Assembly: GCF_004803695.1 (NCBI RefSeq)
Contig: NZ_CP039393.1
Span: 2,294,001-2,358,000 of the forward strand
DNA: 64,000 bases
Origin: Muribaculum gordoncarteri
GTDB taxonomy: Bacteria > Bacteroidota > Bacteroidia > Bacteroidales > Muribaculaceae
Direction: 5' to 3'
A model generated the notes under the pieces. The model did no database searches. It had not been told where the DNA came from and worked only from the letters and a program-made list of their open reading frames with translations. Position numbers and translations under genes: made by a program. Of the stretch, positions 35,129 to 44,304 are shown in pieces; position 1 is the first letter of the stretch, and the number at the start of each line of letters is the position of its first letter.

Positions 35129-37609
35129 ATGCCATCCAAAGCCCGTCTATATGCCGAGGTGATACTGCCTCTGCCGCTCTTCGGAACCTTCACCTACAGC
35201 ATTCCCACGACACTGGAGGGGAAAGCCGCAGTGGGACACCGCGTCATCGTGCCTTTCGGGCGGAAGAAGTATTACACCGGAATCATCGAGTCGATAACGC
35301 CGGTGGCTCCCGAGGAATTCGAGGTCAAGGACATATCATCGGTTCTCGACCCGTGGCCGGTGGTGAAGCATCCGCAGCTGAAACTGTGGGAATGGATTGC
35401 TGAATACTACCTTTGCACCGCCGGCGATGTCTACAAGGCTGCTGTTCCGGCCGGACTTAAGGTCGAGAGCGAAACATTCATCGAGCTGAATCCCGACTAC
35501 GAGGAGATACCCGACGCCCGAATGACCGACCGCGAAGCTATAATAATGCAGTCGCTCGACCATAACGGCAAAATGACGCCCGCCGAGATAAGCAAGAAGA
35601 CAGGACTCAACTCGATTGAATCGACCATATCGTCGATGGTAGAGCGTCGCATGCTTATAATAGCCGAAAAGCTGATTGAGCGTTACCGCCCGAAGAAAGA
35701 AACGCTGGTTCGACTGGCCGTCGACCGCAACGACAACGAGGCGATGCACAAGGTTTTCGATGCTGTCAAGGGTGCGAAGAAGCAAGAGATGATGCTCATT
35801 ACCCTGCTCGACAACCTCAACAAGCGTCAGCAACAGCAATTGCCGCCCGAGGTTCCTCGGCAACATCTGCTTGAACAGAGCGGTTTGTCGCCGGCCATTC
35901 TTGCCGCACTCGCGTCGAAAGGCATCGTGGAGATTTTCACCCGCGAAATCAACCGCTTCAACTACACGGGAACCGAGCAGGGCGAACTCCCGAAACTGAG
36001 CGCACCACAGTCCGAGGCCCTCGACAGCATCCATCGGATGTTCATCGACAAGAATGTCACCCTACTCCATGGCGTGACATCGAGCGGCAAGACCGAGATA
36101 TACATCCACCTGATCGACTACATCCTCAAGAAAGGCTCGCAGGCGTTATACCTCGTGCCCGAAATAGCACTTACCACACAGCTTACACGCCGCTTGCAGA
36201 AGGTATTCGGCAAACGAGTGATCATATACCACTCCAAGTTTTCCGACAACGAGCGCGTCGACATCTGGAAGCGTATGCTGCACGACCCGTCACCATGCGT
36301 TGTAATCGGTGCACGCTCATCGCTTTTCCTGCCGTTTTCAAGGCTCGGACTTGTCATCGTCGACGAGGAGCATGAGTCAAGCTACAAGCAATTCGACCCC
36401 GCGCCGCGATACAATGCGCGTGACTGCGCGATAGTCCTCGCTTCGATGCACGGAGCGAAAACACTGCTCGGAAGCGCAACCCCGGCCATCGAAACATATT
36501 ACAAGGCTCTTAACGGCCGCTACGGACTTGTCACGCTAAGCGAGCGTTACGAAGGAGTGCAACTGCCTTTGATAGAGATTGTCGACCTCAACGATGAGCG
36601 ACGACGCGGACGCATATCGGGCCCTATGAGCGCACGGCTGGCCATGATGTCACGCGAGGCCGTGAAAGGTGGCGAACAGGTAATCCTGTTTCACAACCGC
36701 CGAGGCTTCGCACCCGTAGTCGTGTGCAAGCAATGCGGTTACGTGCCCAAGTGCCAGAACTGCGATGTGTCGCTGACCTATCACCGCAAGGCCGGAGAGA
36801 TGGTGTGTCACTATTGCGGCGCAACCTACAAGCTGCCTACAATATGCCCGGCGTGCAAGGAGCCTGCGATAGAGGTCTACGGCTACGGCACCGAGCGCAT
36901 CGAGGAGATAGCCGAAAGCTCATTCCCCGGCGCACGCATAATGCGCATGGACCTCGACACAACGCGCAACAAGGACAGCTACCTCAATATAATAAATGAC
37001 TTTTCGCTCGGTAAAGCCGACATACTGGTAGGCACACAGATGGTGACCAAGGGGCTCGACTTCGAGCGCGTGAGCCTTGTTGGAATCCTAAACGCCGACA
37101 ACCTTATAAACTTTCCTGACTTCCGCGCATCGGAACGAGCCTTCAACATGCTTGAACAGGTGGCAGGGCGAGCCGGACGCCGCAACAAGCGCGGCCTTGT
37201 GATAGTACAGACATCGCAACCGGCCCACCCTATATTGTCCTACCTCCAAGCACACAACTACGAGGGATTCTACGAGCATGAACTTGAAGAGCGTAGGCGT
37301 TACGGCTATCCTCCGTTTACGCGCGTCATCAACATCTATCTGAAGCACCGTGACGAAGATCTGCTCATAAAGGCGGCGGCAGGTTACGCCGAAACACTCC
37401 GTCACCTCTTCGGTAATCGAATCCTCGGACCCGACGAACCGCACATCGCACGAATACAGTCACTCTATATACGCAAGATTATGCTCAAGGTTGAAATTCA
37501 GGCGTCGATGAGCAAAGTAAAGGCCATACTGCGCAGCGTTTATGAAGCGCAGATGGCCGATAAGTCGTTGAGGTCGTTGGTCGTGTACTACGATGTCGAC
37601 CCTATGTAA
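35129..37609 (+). CDS. priA: Primosomal protein N' (replication restart helicase)
   Basis: An 826-residue superfamily 2 helicase that loads the replisome at stalled forks. The N-terminal 3'-DNA-binding domain starts YAEVILPLPLFGTFTYSIP. Walker A is GVTSSGKTE (about 315-323), the DEAH-type box reads VDEEH (about 410-414), and GSATP is motif III. A zinc-binding region with eight cysteines spans about 533-575 (CKQCGYVPKCQNC, CHYCG, CPACK). TKGLDFERVSLVGILNAD and EQVAGRAGRR are motifs V and VI. It is single-copy in the window and convergent with the C1-peptidase gene (6-bp gap). Confidence 0.97.
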   Translation: MPSKARLYAEVILPLPLFGTFTYSIPTTLEGKAAVGHRVIVPFGRKKYYTGIIESITPVAPEEFEVKDISSVLDPWPVVKHPQLKLWEWIAEYYLCTAGDVYKAAVPAGLKVESETFIELNPDYEEIPDARMTDREAIIMQSLDHNGKMTPAEISKKTGLNSIESTISSMVERRMLIIAEKLIERYRPKKETLVRLAVDRNDNEAMHKVFDAVKGAKKQEMMLITLLDNLNKRQQQQLPPEVPRQHLLEQSGLSPAILAALASKGIVEIFTREINRFNYTGTEQGELPKLSAPQSEALDSIHRMFIDKNVTLLHGVTSSGKTEIYIHLIDYILKKGSQALYLVPEIALTTQLTRRLQKVFGKRVIIYHSKFSDNERVDIWKRMLHDPSPCVVIGARSSLFLPFSRLGLVIVDEEHESSYKQFDPAPRYNARDCAIVLASMHGAKTLLGSATPAIETYYKALNGRYGLVTLSERYEGVQLPLIEIVDLNDERRRGRISGPMSARLAMMSREAVKGGEQVILFHNRRGFAPVVVCKQCGYVPKCQNCDVSLTYHRKAGEMVCHYCGATYKLPTICPACKEPAIEVYGYGTERIEEIAESSFPGARIMRMDLDTTRNKDSYLNIINDFSLGKADILVGTQMVTKGLDFERVSLVGILNADNLINFPDFRASERAFNMLEQVAGRAGRRNKRGLVIVQTSQPAHPILSYLQAHNYEGFYEHELEERRRYGYPPFTRVINIYLKHRDEDLLIKAAAGYAETLRHLFGNRILGPDEPHIARIQSLYIRKIMLKVEIQASMSKVKAILRSVYEAQMADKSLRSLVVYYDVDPM

Positions 37610-37615
37610 CGCACG

Positions 37616-39013
37616 TTATTGCTCTTCGCTGAACATCGGATCCCATGCGGGAAGCATGACGGGTTTCTGCTTCAGCAAAGCAAGCACATTCTCGGGAACA
37701 TACTTCTTGTTCACCACAAGTCGGAACATGTATTCATTGAACCAGTCGTCGGTCATTATCAGGTGACCGTCATTGGCACCGGGACCCCAACTGTTCTCCA
37801 CCATCCATTTACGCGGCTTTCCGTTTTCATCGAGATCCACGGCCATAAGCGTCATGGCATGTGACGATGCGCTTGAATGAGTGAGTATGCGTTGGCGCTT
37901 GTCCATGCCGAACTTAACGCCGAAGAGCGACTCATAGTCGAAATTATCGACATCGAGCAATCCGCGCTCACGGTCGATGAACTTACCCACATCACACGAA
38001 AAGTACATCATGGTGCTGTCCTTTATCGATGCAATAGCCATCTCCTTTATATCTTCAATCGGGAGGTTGACATAGGTCCAGTTCTTACCGTCGTAATTGT
38101 GTCGGTCGTAATCAATTTCATACACCTTATAATATTCGCGAGTGGGATCGTTCATGAGCATTACGTAATCATTTTTGAGGTCGTTACCTGCATATTCGGC
38201 ATAGAACGACTGCGGTGTATAGGTGCGCGTGTCTATGATTTTGCCCGATTCATCCTTGCGTGTCCATGTAAATTCGGCCGGTGGTTCGCCGAGATTCAGC
38301 ACTAACATTCGGTAAACCTCGCCAAGCATAGCCACCTTACGCTTCTCCACATCACCTTTTTTGGCACCGCCGGCAATCATGTCACGCAGCTCAAGACCGT
38401 CTTCCTTTAGGCGCAGACTTATGAGATTGCGCATCTTGCTCGTATTGGCTGCACTATAGGTGTCGACCATGACCTCGACCGGCACAACGCCATACTTCAT
38501 TATGTTCTCGGAAATTCCGGTGTATTGCCCGCCGTCGCTCAACGGATTGGCAAACAACCAGTCGACGGTCTTGTCATCCATGGGTCGGTCGCTTGTGTCA
38601 ATGACCCCCTGCAGGAAAAGATTGGCCTTTTCAAGCTGATCCCAGAAAAAGTTGTAGTTCTGCGACAATTCAAGCTTGGGTAGATTGTGCTGTGACATCA
38701 TCTGCGCACGCAACACATTCAACCCGGTAAACAACCAGCAGCGACCCGACGAACGCTGATTTGTGATGCCTTTACTTTTCACGCGATGAGAAAAATTGGT
38801 GTCAAATCCGTTTTTATTGGCCGCATTCACCGCCAATTCGTCAATCCCGTTATTGGCTATTGCGTTATGAATAGCCTTGTCGGCCGACGAACCTTCATAG
38901 GCACTGCGTATCTCCGACATCATCTCGGGAGTAATCGCACCCTTAGGCGCCGAAGCCCATAAATTGATGCCTCCGGCTGCCAGAAGCATCATTATCAAAA
39001 CTTTTCCATTCAT
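37616..39013 (-). CDS. C1-family cysteine aminopeptidase, bleomycin-hydrolase (PepC) type
   Basis: A 465-residue papain-like peptidase. The oxyanion Gln86 and nucleophile Cys92 lie in TNQRSSGRCWLFTGLNVLR, His385 in SASSHAMTLMAV and Asn407 in WMVENSWGPG. The N-terminal MNGKVLIMMLLAAGGINLWASA is a signal peptide, so unlike classical cytosolic PepC this enzyme is probably exported to the periplasm. The family forms hexamers that trim peptides from the N-terminus. It has its own promoter on the other side of the 407-bp gap. Confidence 0.92.
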   Translation of the reverse strand: MNGKVLIMMLLAAGGINLWASAPKGAITPEMMSEIRSAYEGSSADKAIHNAIANNGIDELAVNAANKNGFDTNFSHRVKSKGITNQRSSGRCWLFTGLNVLRAQMMSQHNLPKLELSQNYNFFWDQLEKANLFLQGVIDTSDRPMDDKTVDWLFANPLSDGGQYTGISENIMKYGVVPVEVMVDTYSAANTSKMRNLISLRLKEDGLELRDMIAGGAKKGDVEKRKVAMLGEVYRMLVLNLGEPPAEFTWTRKDESGKIIDTRTYTPQSFYAEYAGNDLKNDYVMLMNDPTREYYKVYEIDYDRHNYDGKNWTYVNLPIEDIKEMAIASIKDSTMMYFSCDVGKFIDRERGLLDVDNFDYESLFGVKFGMDKRQRILTHSSASSHAMTLMAVDLDENGKPRKWMVENSWGPGANDGHLIMTDDWFNEYMFRLVVNKKYVPENVLALLKQKPVMLPAWDPMFSEEQ

Positions 39014-39075
39014 ATATATAACTGCATAATGTAATTGGCTATCGATTGTAGATGACCGCAGAGTGTCACCATTCG

Positions 39076-39108
39076 CAAATTTATAAAATAACCGTCAATA
39101 AAACCAAA
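39076..39108 (-). promoter_or_regulatory. Promoter of the C1-peptidase gene
   Basis: Minus strand TTTG (39108-39105), 21 bp, TAAATTTG (39083-39076). The leader would be about 55 nt. Confidence 0.55.
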
Positions 39109-39165
39109 ATCAACACTTCTAAATACCCTCATTGCAGGCCTATAGGCCAATATATCTTTATGTCA

Positions 39166-39197
39166 TTTGGTGTAGTGGATAAAAGTTACTATCTTTG
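39166..39197 (+). promoter_or_regulatory. Promoter of the polysaccharide operon
   Basis: TTTG (39166-39169), 20 bp, TATCTTTG (39190-39197), a perfect match to the Bacteroidetes consensus. Predicted start near 39203, 27 nt before the small ORF at 39231. Confidence 0.75.
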
Positions 39198-39230
39198 TAA
39201 CTGTTAAAAAAGACTTTTTTACTATCTGAA

Positions 39231-39398
39231 ATGATGTTTCACACGCATCATATATGTGAAATCAATCAACAATTGTTGATTCTTGAATTATCGGAGTTTT
39301 GTAAATTGCGCTCCGATGGTTGTCTTGTGCGCTGCGAGAGCGGCTCACCTGATTGTAAACGATTAATTAATAGGCGTAATTTAACTTTTCGGAGATAA
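39231..39398 (+). CDS. Hidden 55-residue Cys-rich small protein or leader peptide
   Basis: An ATG-to-TAA frame of 55 codons fills the DNA between a consensus promoter and the first recognised polysaccharide gene, ending 22 bp before it. The peptide has four cysteines in a symmetric pattern C24-x6-C31-x3-C35-x6-C42 within a CKLRSDGCLVRC / GSPDCKRLINR context, plus His4, His6, His7 and Cys9 near the N-terminus. The second codon is also ATG. The Cys spacing suggests a zinc-binding or disulfide-bonded small protein; a regulatory leader peptide is the alternative. I recognise no family. The frame also contains an 18-bp palindrome (39264-39281) and a 7-bp stem (39290-39296 / 39311-39317). Confidence 0.55.
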   Translation: MMFHTHHICEINQQLLILELSEFCKLRSDGCLVRCESGSPDCKRLINRRNLTFRR

Positions 39399-39420
39399 AA
39401 AATTCACTTAGCTAAGAACT

Positions 39421-40539
39421 ATGGATTATTGGATACTCAATTCAACCATCGCATTTCTGCTTTGTATAACGTTTGCGGGATTCCTTATACCCCAGATTCT
39501 TCTAATTTCATTTCGTAGGAATCTCTTCGACGAACCCGATGAACGCAAAATCCATCACGGCACAGTTCCACGCCTCGGCGGAATAGCATTTACCCCGGTT
39601 ATATGTTTCTCCATATCACTACTGCTGGGTATGAGCATTCTGTTTGGTGACGCACGGCTTCTTGGACTTATGACCTATAACTCACGGTCATTGGCATTCG
39701 GATTTTGCGCTCTTTTTCTTCTCTATGTAGTAGGCATGGCCGACGACCTGATTGGAATTCGCTATCGTGCAAAATTCGTGGTGCAGATAATCTGCTCCAT
39801 CCTCGTCATAGCTGGCGGCCTTTGGGTACAGAACCTTTATGGATTGTTTGGCATCCATGAGATTCCTGATTGGGTGGGAATACCCCTTACAATCCTTATC
39901 ATGGTCTATGTAATCAACTCAATAAACCTAATCGACGGTATCGACGGACTCGCATCAGGTCTTTCAGCGGCCGCTTTCATCACCTACGGCGTAATGTTCC
40001 ATCTGATAGGCCGTCACGCCTATGCCATGCTGTCGTTTGCCTGCCTTGGAGTATTGGTCCCGTTCTTCTACTTCAACGTATTCGGTGACCCTTCTCGCCG
40101 CCAAAAAATTTTCATGGGCGACACGGGCAGTTTGACAATCGGCTTGCTTTTAGCATTTCTCGGACTCGAACTTATGTTGGTGTCACCCGACCGATACCCG
40201 GTATTCGGCAATAATCCGCTCATATTAGCGTTGTCGCCTCTCATCGTTCCCTGTTTCGATGTTACTCGAGTATTCATTCATCGAGTACGTAGTCACGGAA
40301 AACCATTCCTACCCGACAAAACCCACATTCACCACAAGTTACTTGCACTCGGGTTGCCCCAGCGTATTGCAATGGTAACAATAGTGGCAGTGGCACTTCT
40401 GTTTAACTGTGTCAACATCTTACTGTCACGCTACATCGACATAACCATACTCTTGCTTCTCGACATAATAGTGTGGACATTAGCCAATATAATATTGTCA
40501 AATCAAATAAAGAAACATAACGCAAAAAATAATAAATAA
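39421..40539 (+). CDS. Undecaprenyl-phosphate sugar-1-phosphate transferase (MraY/WecA, GT4-type)
   Basis: A 372-residue protein with about eleven membrane helices. Hallmarks are PDERKIHHGTVPRLGG, the Mg2+-binding GMADDLIGIRYRAKF, the NSINLIDGIDGLASG loop, GDTGSLTIG and HIHHKLLALGL, placing it in the WecA branch of the polyprenyl-phosphate phospho-sugar transferases. It would start synthesis of a lipid-linked oligosaccharide by moving a HexNAc-1-phosphate from a UDP-sugar to undecaprenyl phosphate. It lies 18 bp before the SLBB export gene. Confidence 0.92.
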   Translation: MDYWILNSTIAFLLCITFAGFLIPQILLISFRRNLFDEPDERKIHHGTVPRLGGIAFTPVICFSISLLLGMSILFGDARLLGLMTYNSRSLAFGFCALFLLYVVGMADDLIGIRYRAKFVVQIICSILVIAGGLWVQNLYGLFGIHEIPDWVGIPLTILIMVYVINSINLIDGIDGLASGLSAAAFITYGVMFHLIGRHAYAMLSFACLGVLVPFFYFNVFGDPSRRQKIFMGDTGSLTIGLLLAFLGLELMLVSPDRYPVFGNNPLILALSPLIVPCFDVTRVFIHRVRSHGKPFLPDKTHIHHKLLALGLPQRIAMVTIVAVALLFNCVNILLSRYIDITILLLLDIIVWTLANIILSNQIKKHNAKNNK

Positions 40540-40557
40540 CAATCTAAGAAATAGGTA

Positions 40558-43089
40558 ATGAAAGGAAAAAACGCATTCTCTGCTGTACGTTTGCTCCCGC
40601 TGCTATTCGCCATTTTTCTGGCTATGCCACAATATGTGTCAGCAAAAATGACCGATGAGCAGGTAATTTCGTATGTAAAACAAGCTACAGCCCAAGGAAA
40701 ATCCCAGCAGCAAATAGGAAAGGAATTGCTTGCCCGTGGAGTTACCTCGGATCAAGTTGAACGATTGAAAGCCCGTTTTGAGTCGGAGCAAGGCGCACAG
40801 ACCACCAATTCGGCACAGGAGATAACAACTCGTGAACGCAAGACCACCGATCAGGAATCAGGTCCTCAAAGGAGAAGATCAGACATTCAAAAGCATGAAT
40901 CAGGCACTCAAAGGAATGAAACAGGCGTTCAAAGAGGTGAATCAACCTACAATAGGAACATTTCGGAAGAATTACCTACCCCATACGATGAAATTGCCCT
41001 GGAAATCCAGGCAAACGAAAATAAACCTCGTTCGATTTTCGGTCACGAAGTGTTCAATAATCAAGCCCTCTCATTCGAGCCTAACGAAAACGTCGCAACA
41101 CCCCGCAACTATCGACTCGGTCCCGGCGATGAAGTAGTTATCGACATTTGGGGAGCCAACGAAGACCATATACGACAGTCCATTTCGCCCGAAGGTAGCA
41201 TAATGGTTTCGCAGATAGGCCCGGTATATCTAAGCGGAATGACAATTGAGGAAGCCGGCAATCACATCCGCTCCTCATTCCAGTCAAAATATGCAGGAAT
41301 CGGCGGCGAACAGCCCGACTCTGAAATAGCCGTCACACTCGGTAACATCCGCACCATACAAGTAGACATAATGGGCGAAGTAGCCATACCGGGTACTTAT
41401 CGTCTGTCACCATTCTCTACAGTGTTTCACGCTCTGTACAAATCGGGAGGCATCAATGACATAGGTTCAATGCGTAACATCCAGGTGCTTCGCGACGGTC
41501 GCCGCCTCGTAGGTGTGGATGTTTATGAGTACCTCTTTAACGGTAAGCAGACCGGAAACGTTCGTCTGCAGGAAGGCGATGTTATAATCGTTCCTCCCTA
41601 CGAACAGCTCGTAACCATAAACGGAAATGTAAAACGACCGATGTCCTATGAAATGAAACCCGGTGAAACACTGGCCGAACTAATCGACTACGCCGGAGGA
41701 TTTTCAGGTGACGCTTACACTGAACAGGTAAGACTATCTCGCCAAACAGGACGCGAAAACGAACTCTACAACATAGTAAACGGCGACTTTGCGTCATATA
41801 AACTTAACGACGGCGACCAAATCACAGTAGGAACGATTCTTGACCGTTTCGCCAACCGTGTTGAAATCAAGGGCGCCACATTCCGTCCCGGAATATACGC
41901 AATTGCTCCCGGACTCCGCACAATAAAGGATCTTATCAACAACGCCGACGGATTACTTGAGGATGCGTTCACCACACGCGCTATTTTATATCGCGAAGGT
42001 GACGACCTGTCGCTTGAAGTTCTTCCGCTCAACCTTGAAGCAATAATGTCGGGTAAGGCTCCCGATGTAACTCTTCGCCGTAACGATGTACTGTTGATTC
42101 CTTCAATTCAGGATTTGCAGGACCGTGGCGAACTGACAATCGCAGGACAAATAGCCAATCCCGGACAATATCCGTTTGCCGACAACATGACAGTCGAAGA
42201 CCTCATCATCCAAGCCGGCGGTTTGTTGCGCGGAGCATCAACCGCACGAATTGATGTGTCACGCCGCTTAATTGATCCCGATACACTTGAACCTACAAGC
42301 CAGACTGCCGAAATATTCACCTTCGGAGTCAAGGACGGATTTGTTGTAGACGGAAAGCAGGATTTCATATTGCAACCCTACGACATAGTTGAGGTGCGCC
42401 GCAGCCCCGGTTATCAGACACAAAGAAGAGTATCGGTTGACGGAGAGGTGGTGTTTGACGGAAACTACACGCTTCAATCCAAAAATGAACGACTTAGCGA
42501 TGTAATACGCCGTGCAGGAGGCATCACAGAATATGCATATCCCCGTGGAGCACGCTTGATGCGAAAGATGTCCGAAGATGAAGCTGCCGCCCGCGATGAG
42601 GCAATGCGACTCGCTATGCAAAGCCAAGGAGCCGATTCAATATCCGTTTCAAAGCTTCAGATGGGCAACACCTACAGCGTAGGTATAGAACTTGAAAAAG
42701 CACTCGCCATGCCGGGAAGCGACTATGATATCGTATTGAAAGAAGGCGACCAAATAATGGTGCCTGAACTTGTAAACACCGTGAAGATATCGGGTGATGT
42801 CATGTTACCCAACACGGTGGTGTTCCAAAAAGGCAAAAAGCTTAAACACTACATAGATCAAGCCGGTGGATACGGCTCGCGAGCACGCAAGAACAATGTG
42901 TTCATCGTATATATGAACGGAACAGTGGCTAAAGCCAAGGGAAGTACCCCCATCGAACCGGGATGCCAAATCATAGTTCCGTCCAAGACCGATAAAGAAG
43001 GCTTCAACTGGGCTCAATTCATAGGCCTCGCAACCTCATTTGCCTCACTCGGAACAATGGCGGCAACCATCTCTAACCTATTAAAATGA
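40558..43089 (+). CDS. Polysaccharide export protein with multiple SLBB domains (Wza-like)
   Basis: An 843-residue periplasmic/outer-membrane protein. A signal peptide ends near AKM at about 29-30. A helical region DEQVISYVKQATAQGKSQQQIG (about 33-54) is followed by a low-complexity linker with 7-residue repeats (100-127). The poly-export domain begins YRLGPGDEVVIDIWG (about 185-199), then several SLBB modules follow (for example ITVNGNVKRP-type units near 355, 445, 530, 630 and 745). A C-terminal hydrophobic helix (FIGLATSFASLGTMAATISNLL) ends the protein. It exports capsule or exopolysaccharide together with the Wzz protein encoded 4 bp downstream. Confidence 0.92.
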   Translation: MKGKNAFSAVRLLPLLFAIFLAMPQYVSAKMTDEQVISYVKQATAQGKSQQQIGKELLARGVTSDQVERLKARFESEQGAQTTNSAQEITTRERKTTDQESGPQRRRSDIQKHESGTQRNETGVQRGESTYNRNISEELPTPYDEIALEIQANENKPRSIFGHEVFNNQALSFEPNENVATPRNYRLGPGDEVVIDIWGANEDHIRQSISPEGSIMVSQIGPVYLSGMTIEEAGNHIRSSFQSKYAGIGGEQPDSEIAVTLGNIRTIQVDIMGEVAIPGTYRLSPFSTVFHALYKSGGINDIGSMRNIQVLRDGRRLVGVDVYEYLFNGKQTGNVRLQEGDVIIVPPYEQLVTINGNVKRPMSYEMKPGETLAELIDYAGGFSGDAYTEQVRLSRQTGRENELYNIVNGDFASYKLNDGDQITVGTILDRFANRVEIKGATFRPGIYAIAPGLRTIKDLINNADGLLEDAFTTRAILYREGDDLSLEVLPLNLEAIMSGKAPDVTLRRNDVLLIPSIQDLQDRGELTIAGQIANPGQYPFADNMTVEDLIIQAGGLLRGASTARIDVSRRLIDPDTLEPTSQTAEIFTFGVKDGFVVDGKQDFILQPYDIVEVRRSPGYQTQRRVSVDGEVVFDGNYTLQSKNERLSDVIRRAGGITEYAYPRGARLMRKMSEDEAAARDEAMRLAMQSQGADSISVSKLQMGNTYSVGIELEKALAMPGSDYDIVLKEGDQIMVPELVNTVKISGDVMLPNTVVFQKGKKLKHYIDQAGGYGSRARKNNVFIVYMNGTVAKAKGSTPIEPGCQIIVPSKTDKEGFNWAQFIGLATSFASLGTMAATISNLLK
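40855..40938 (+). repeat. Four in-frame 21-bp tandem repeats in the SLBB export gene
   Basis: Four consecutive 21-bp units (40855, 40876, 40897, 40918) encode the heptad E/R-S/T-G/D-x-Q-R/K-x, and a fifth partial unit starts at 40939. Units differ by several bases, so the array is old enough to have diverged but keeps the frame. It lies in the linker before the poly-export domain. Confidence 0.85.
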
Positions 43090-43093
43090 TAGT

Positions 43094-44224
43094 ATGACAC
43101 AGCAAAACGACAATATCGACAATATGCCGAATCAAGAAGAGGAGATAGATCTTCTCGAACTTGCGCGCAAACTGTGGGACTCGCGACGAATGTTGATACG
43201 TTGGGGCATTGCCGGTGCGGTGATAGGACTAATCGTAGCATTCAGCATACCTCGAGAATACACGACTACAATAAAACTCGCTCCTGAAGCCAATGACGGC
43301 AAGGCCGCAAGCGGAGGACTCGGAGCCCTCGCCTCAATGGCCGGAATATCCATGGGCACCGGAGGCGGAGCCGATGCCGTGTATCCTCAACTGTATCCCG
43401 ATGTCGTAAGCTCGGTGCCCTTTGTCGTAGGTTTGTTTGATGTAAACCTTGTTGACAAGGAAGGTAACGCCACTACTGTGCGTCAATACCTTGAGGAAGA
43501 TACTTCGGCTCCATGGTGGAGCGCAATAATGTCGCTTCCCGGAACTGTCATAGGCGGTGTAAAATCACTATTTACCTCCGATGACGAAGTCGCTGAGGGC
43601 GATTCTATAAATATTTTCCATCTTTCACCCAAGGAAAACGACATCGTTCTCGCTCTGAGCAGCCGAATCTCGGCAAACGTGGACACAAAGACTTCGGTCA
43701 TCACCCTGTCGTCGACAATGCAGGATCCCGTAGTATCGGCAATGCTGGCCGACACCATAGCAATGCGACTCCGGGAGTATGTAACCGAATACCGCACCAA
43801 CAAGGCCCGTCAGGACATGGAGTATGCCCAGAAGCTCAATGATGAGGCGCGCGACGAGTATTACAAGGCGCAACAACGCTATGCCGACTATACCGACAAG
43901 AACCAAGGATTGATTCTGCGGTCGGCACAGACTGAACGCGACCGCCTTCAGAACGAGTCATCGCTCGCATTCAACCTGTACAACCAGACTGCCCAGCAGC
44001 TTCAGATGGCCAAGGCAAAAGTACAGCAGACGACTCCCGTGTACACTGTTGTTCAGCCGGCCACAGTGCCTTTGCGCCCGTCAAAGCCCTCCAAGGTGCT
44101 AATTCTTGTGGGATTTGTATTCCTTGCAGTCGTGGCTGCATCAGCGTGGATTCTATTCGGAAAGGATATGGTCAACTCATTCCGCAACAAAAAAGTCGAA
44201 GAGAAAGCAGAACCCGAACAATAG
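43094..44224 (+). CDS. Polysaccharide chain-length determinant (Wzz family), no kinase domain
   Basis: A 376-residue inner-membrane protein. TM1 is about 35-54 (LIRWGIAGAVIGLIVAFSI), followed by a large periplasmic domain with the GNVM-type start, a long coiled coil (about 235-310, AQKLNDEARDEYYKAQQRYADYTDKNQ as two parts) and TM2 at about 335-355. A proline-rich stretch PLRPSKPSKV precedes TM2 as usual for Wzz. The C-terminal tail ends soon after TM2, so the BY-kinase domain found in Wzc-type homologues is absent. It regulates chain length in the operon and precedes a strong terminator. Confidence 0.9.
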   Translation: MTQQNDNIDNMPNQEEEIDLLELARKLWDSRRMLIRWGIAGAVIGLIVAFSIPREYTTTIKLAPEANDGKAASGGLGALASMAGISMGTGGGADAVYPQLYPDVVSSVPFVVGLFDVNLVDKEGNATTVRQYLEEDTSAPWWSAIMSLPGTVIGGVKSLFTSDDEVAEGDSINIFHLSPKENDIVLALSSRISANVDTKTSVITLSSTMQDPVVSAMLADTIAMRLREYVTEYRTNKARQDMEYAQKLNDEARDEYYKAQQRYADYTDKNQGLILRSAQTERDRLQNESSLAFNLYNQTAQQLQMAKAKVQQTTPVYTVVQPATVPLRPSKPSKVLILVGFVFLAVVAASAWILFGKDMVNSFRNKKVEEKAEPEQ

Positions 44225-44240
44225 AATATTCTATTACACA

Positions 44241-44287
44241 TAAAAACATCAGGGTCGCCAACATCACGTTGACGACCCTGACTTTTT
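44241..44287. terminator. Bidirectional terminator between the Wzz gene and fabD
   Basis: TCAGGGTCG-C-CAAC / GTTG-A-CGACCCTGA hairpin (44249-44281) with TTTTT on the plus side (44283-44287) and, on the minus strand, TTTTT from 44246-44242. It serves both converging genes. Confidence 0.88.
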
Positions 44288-44304
44288 ATGTTAGAATCAA
44301 TATA

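Larger units (their letters stand above)
39014..39420. other. Intergenic region between the peptidase gene and the polysaccharide operon
   Basis: This 407-bp gap holds two divergent consensus promoters (39076-39108 minus, 39166-39197 plus) and, after the second, the 55-codon small ORF at 39231-39398. Between the promoters I see only AT-rich DNA. The interval 39208-39222 has an A6-GAC-T6 symmetric tract in the predicted leader. Confidence 0.6.
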
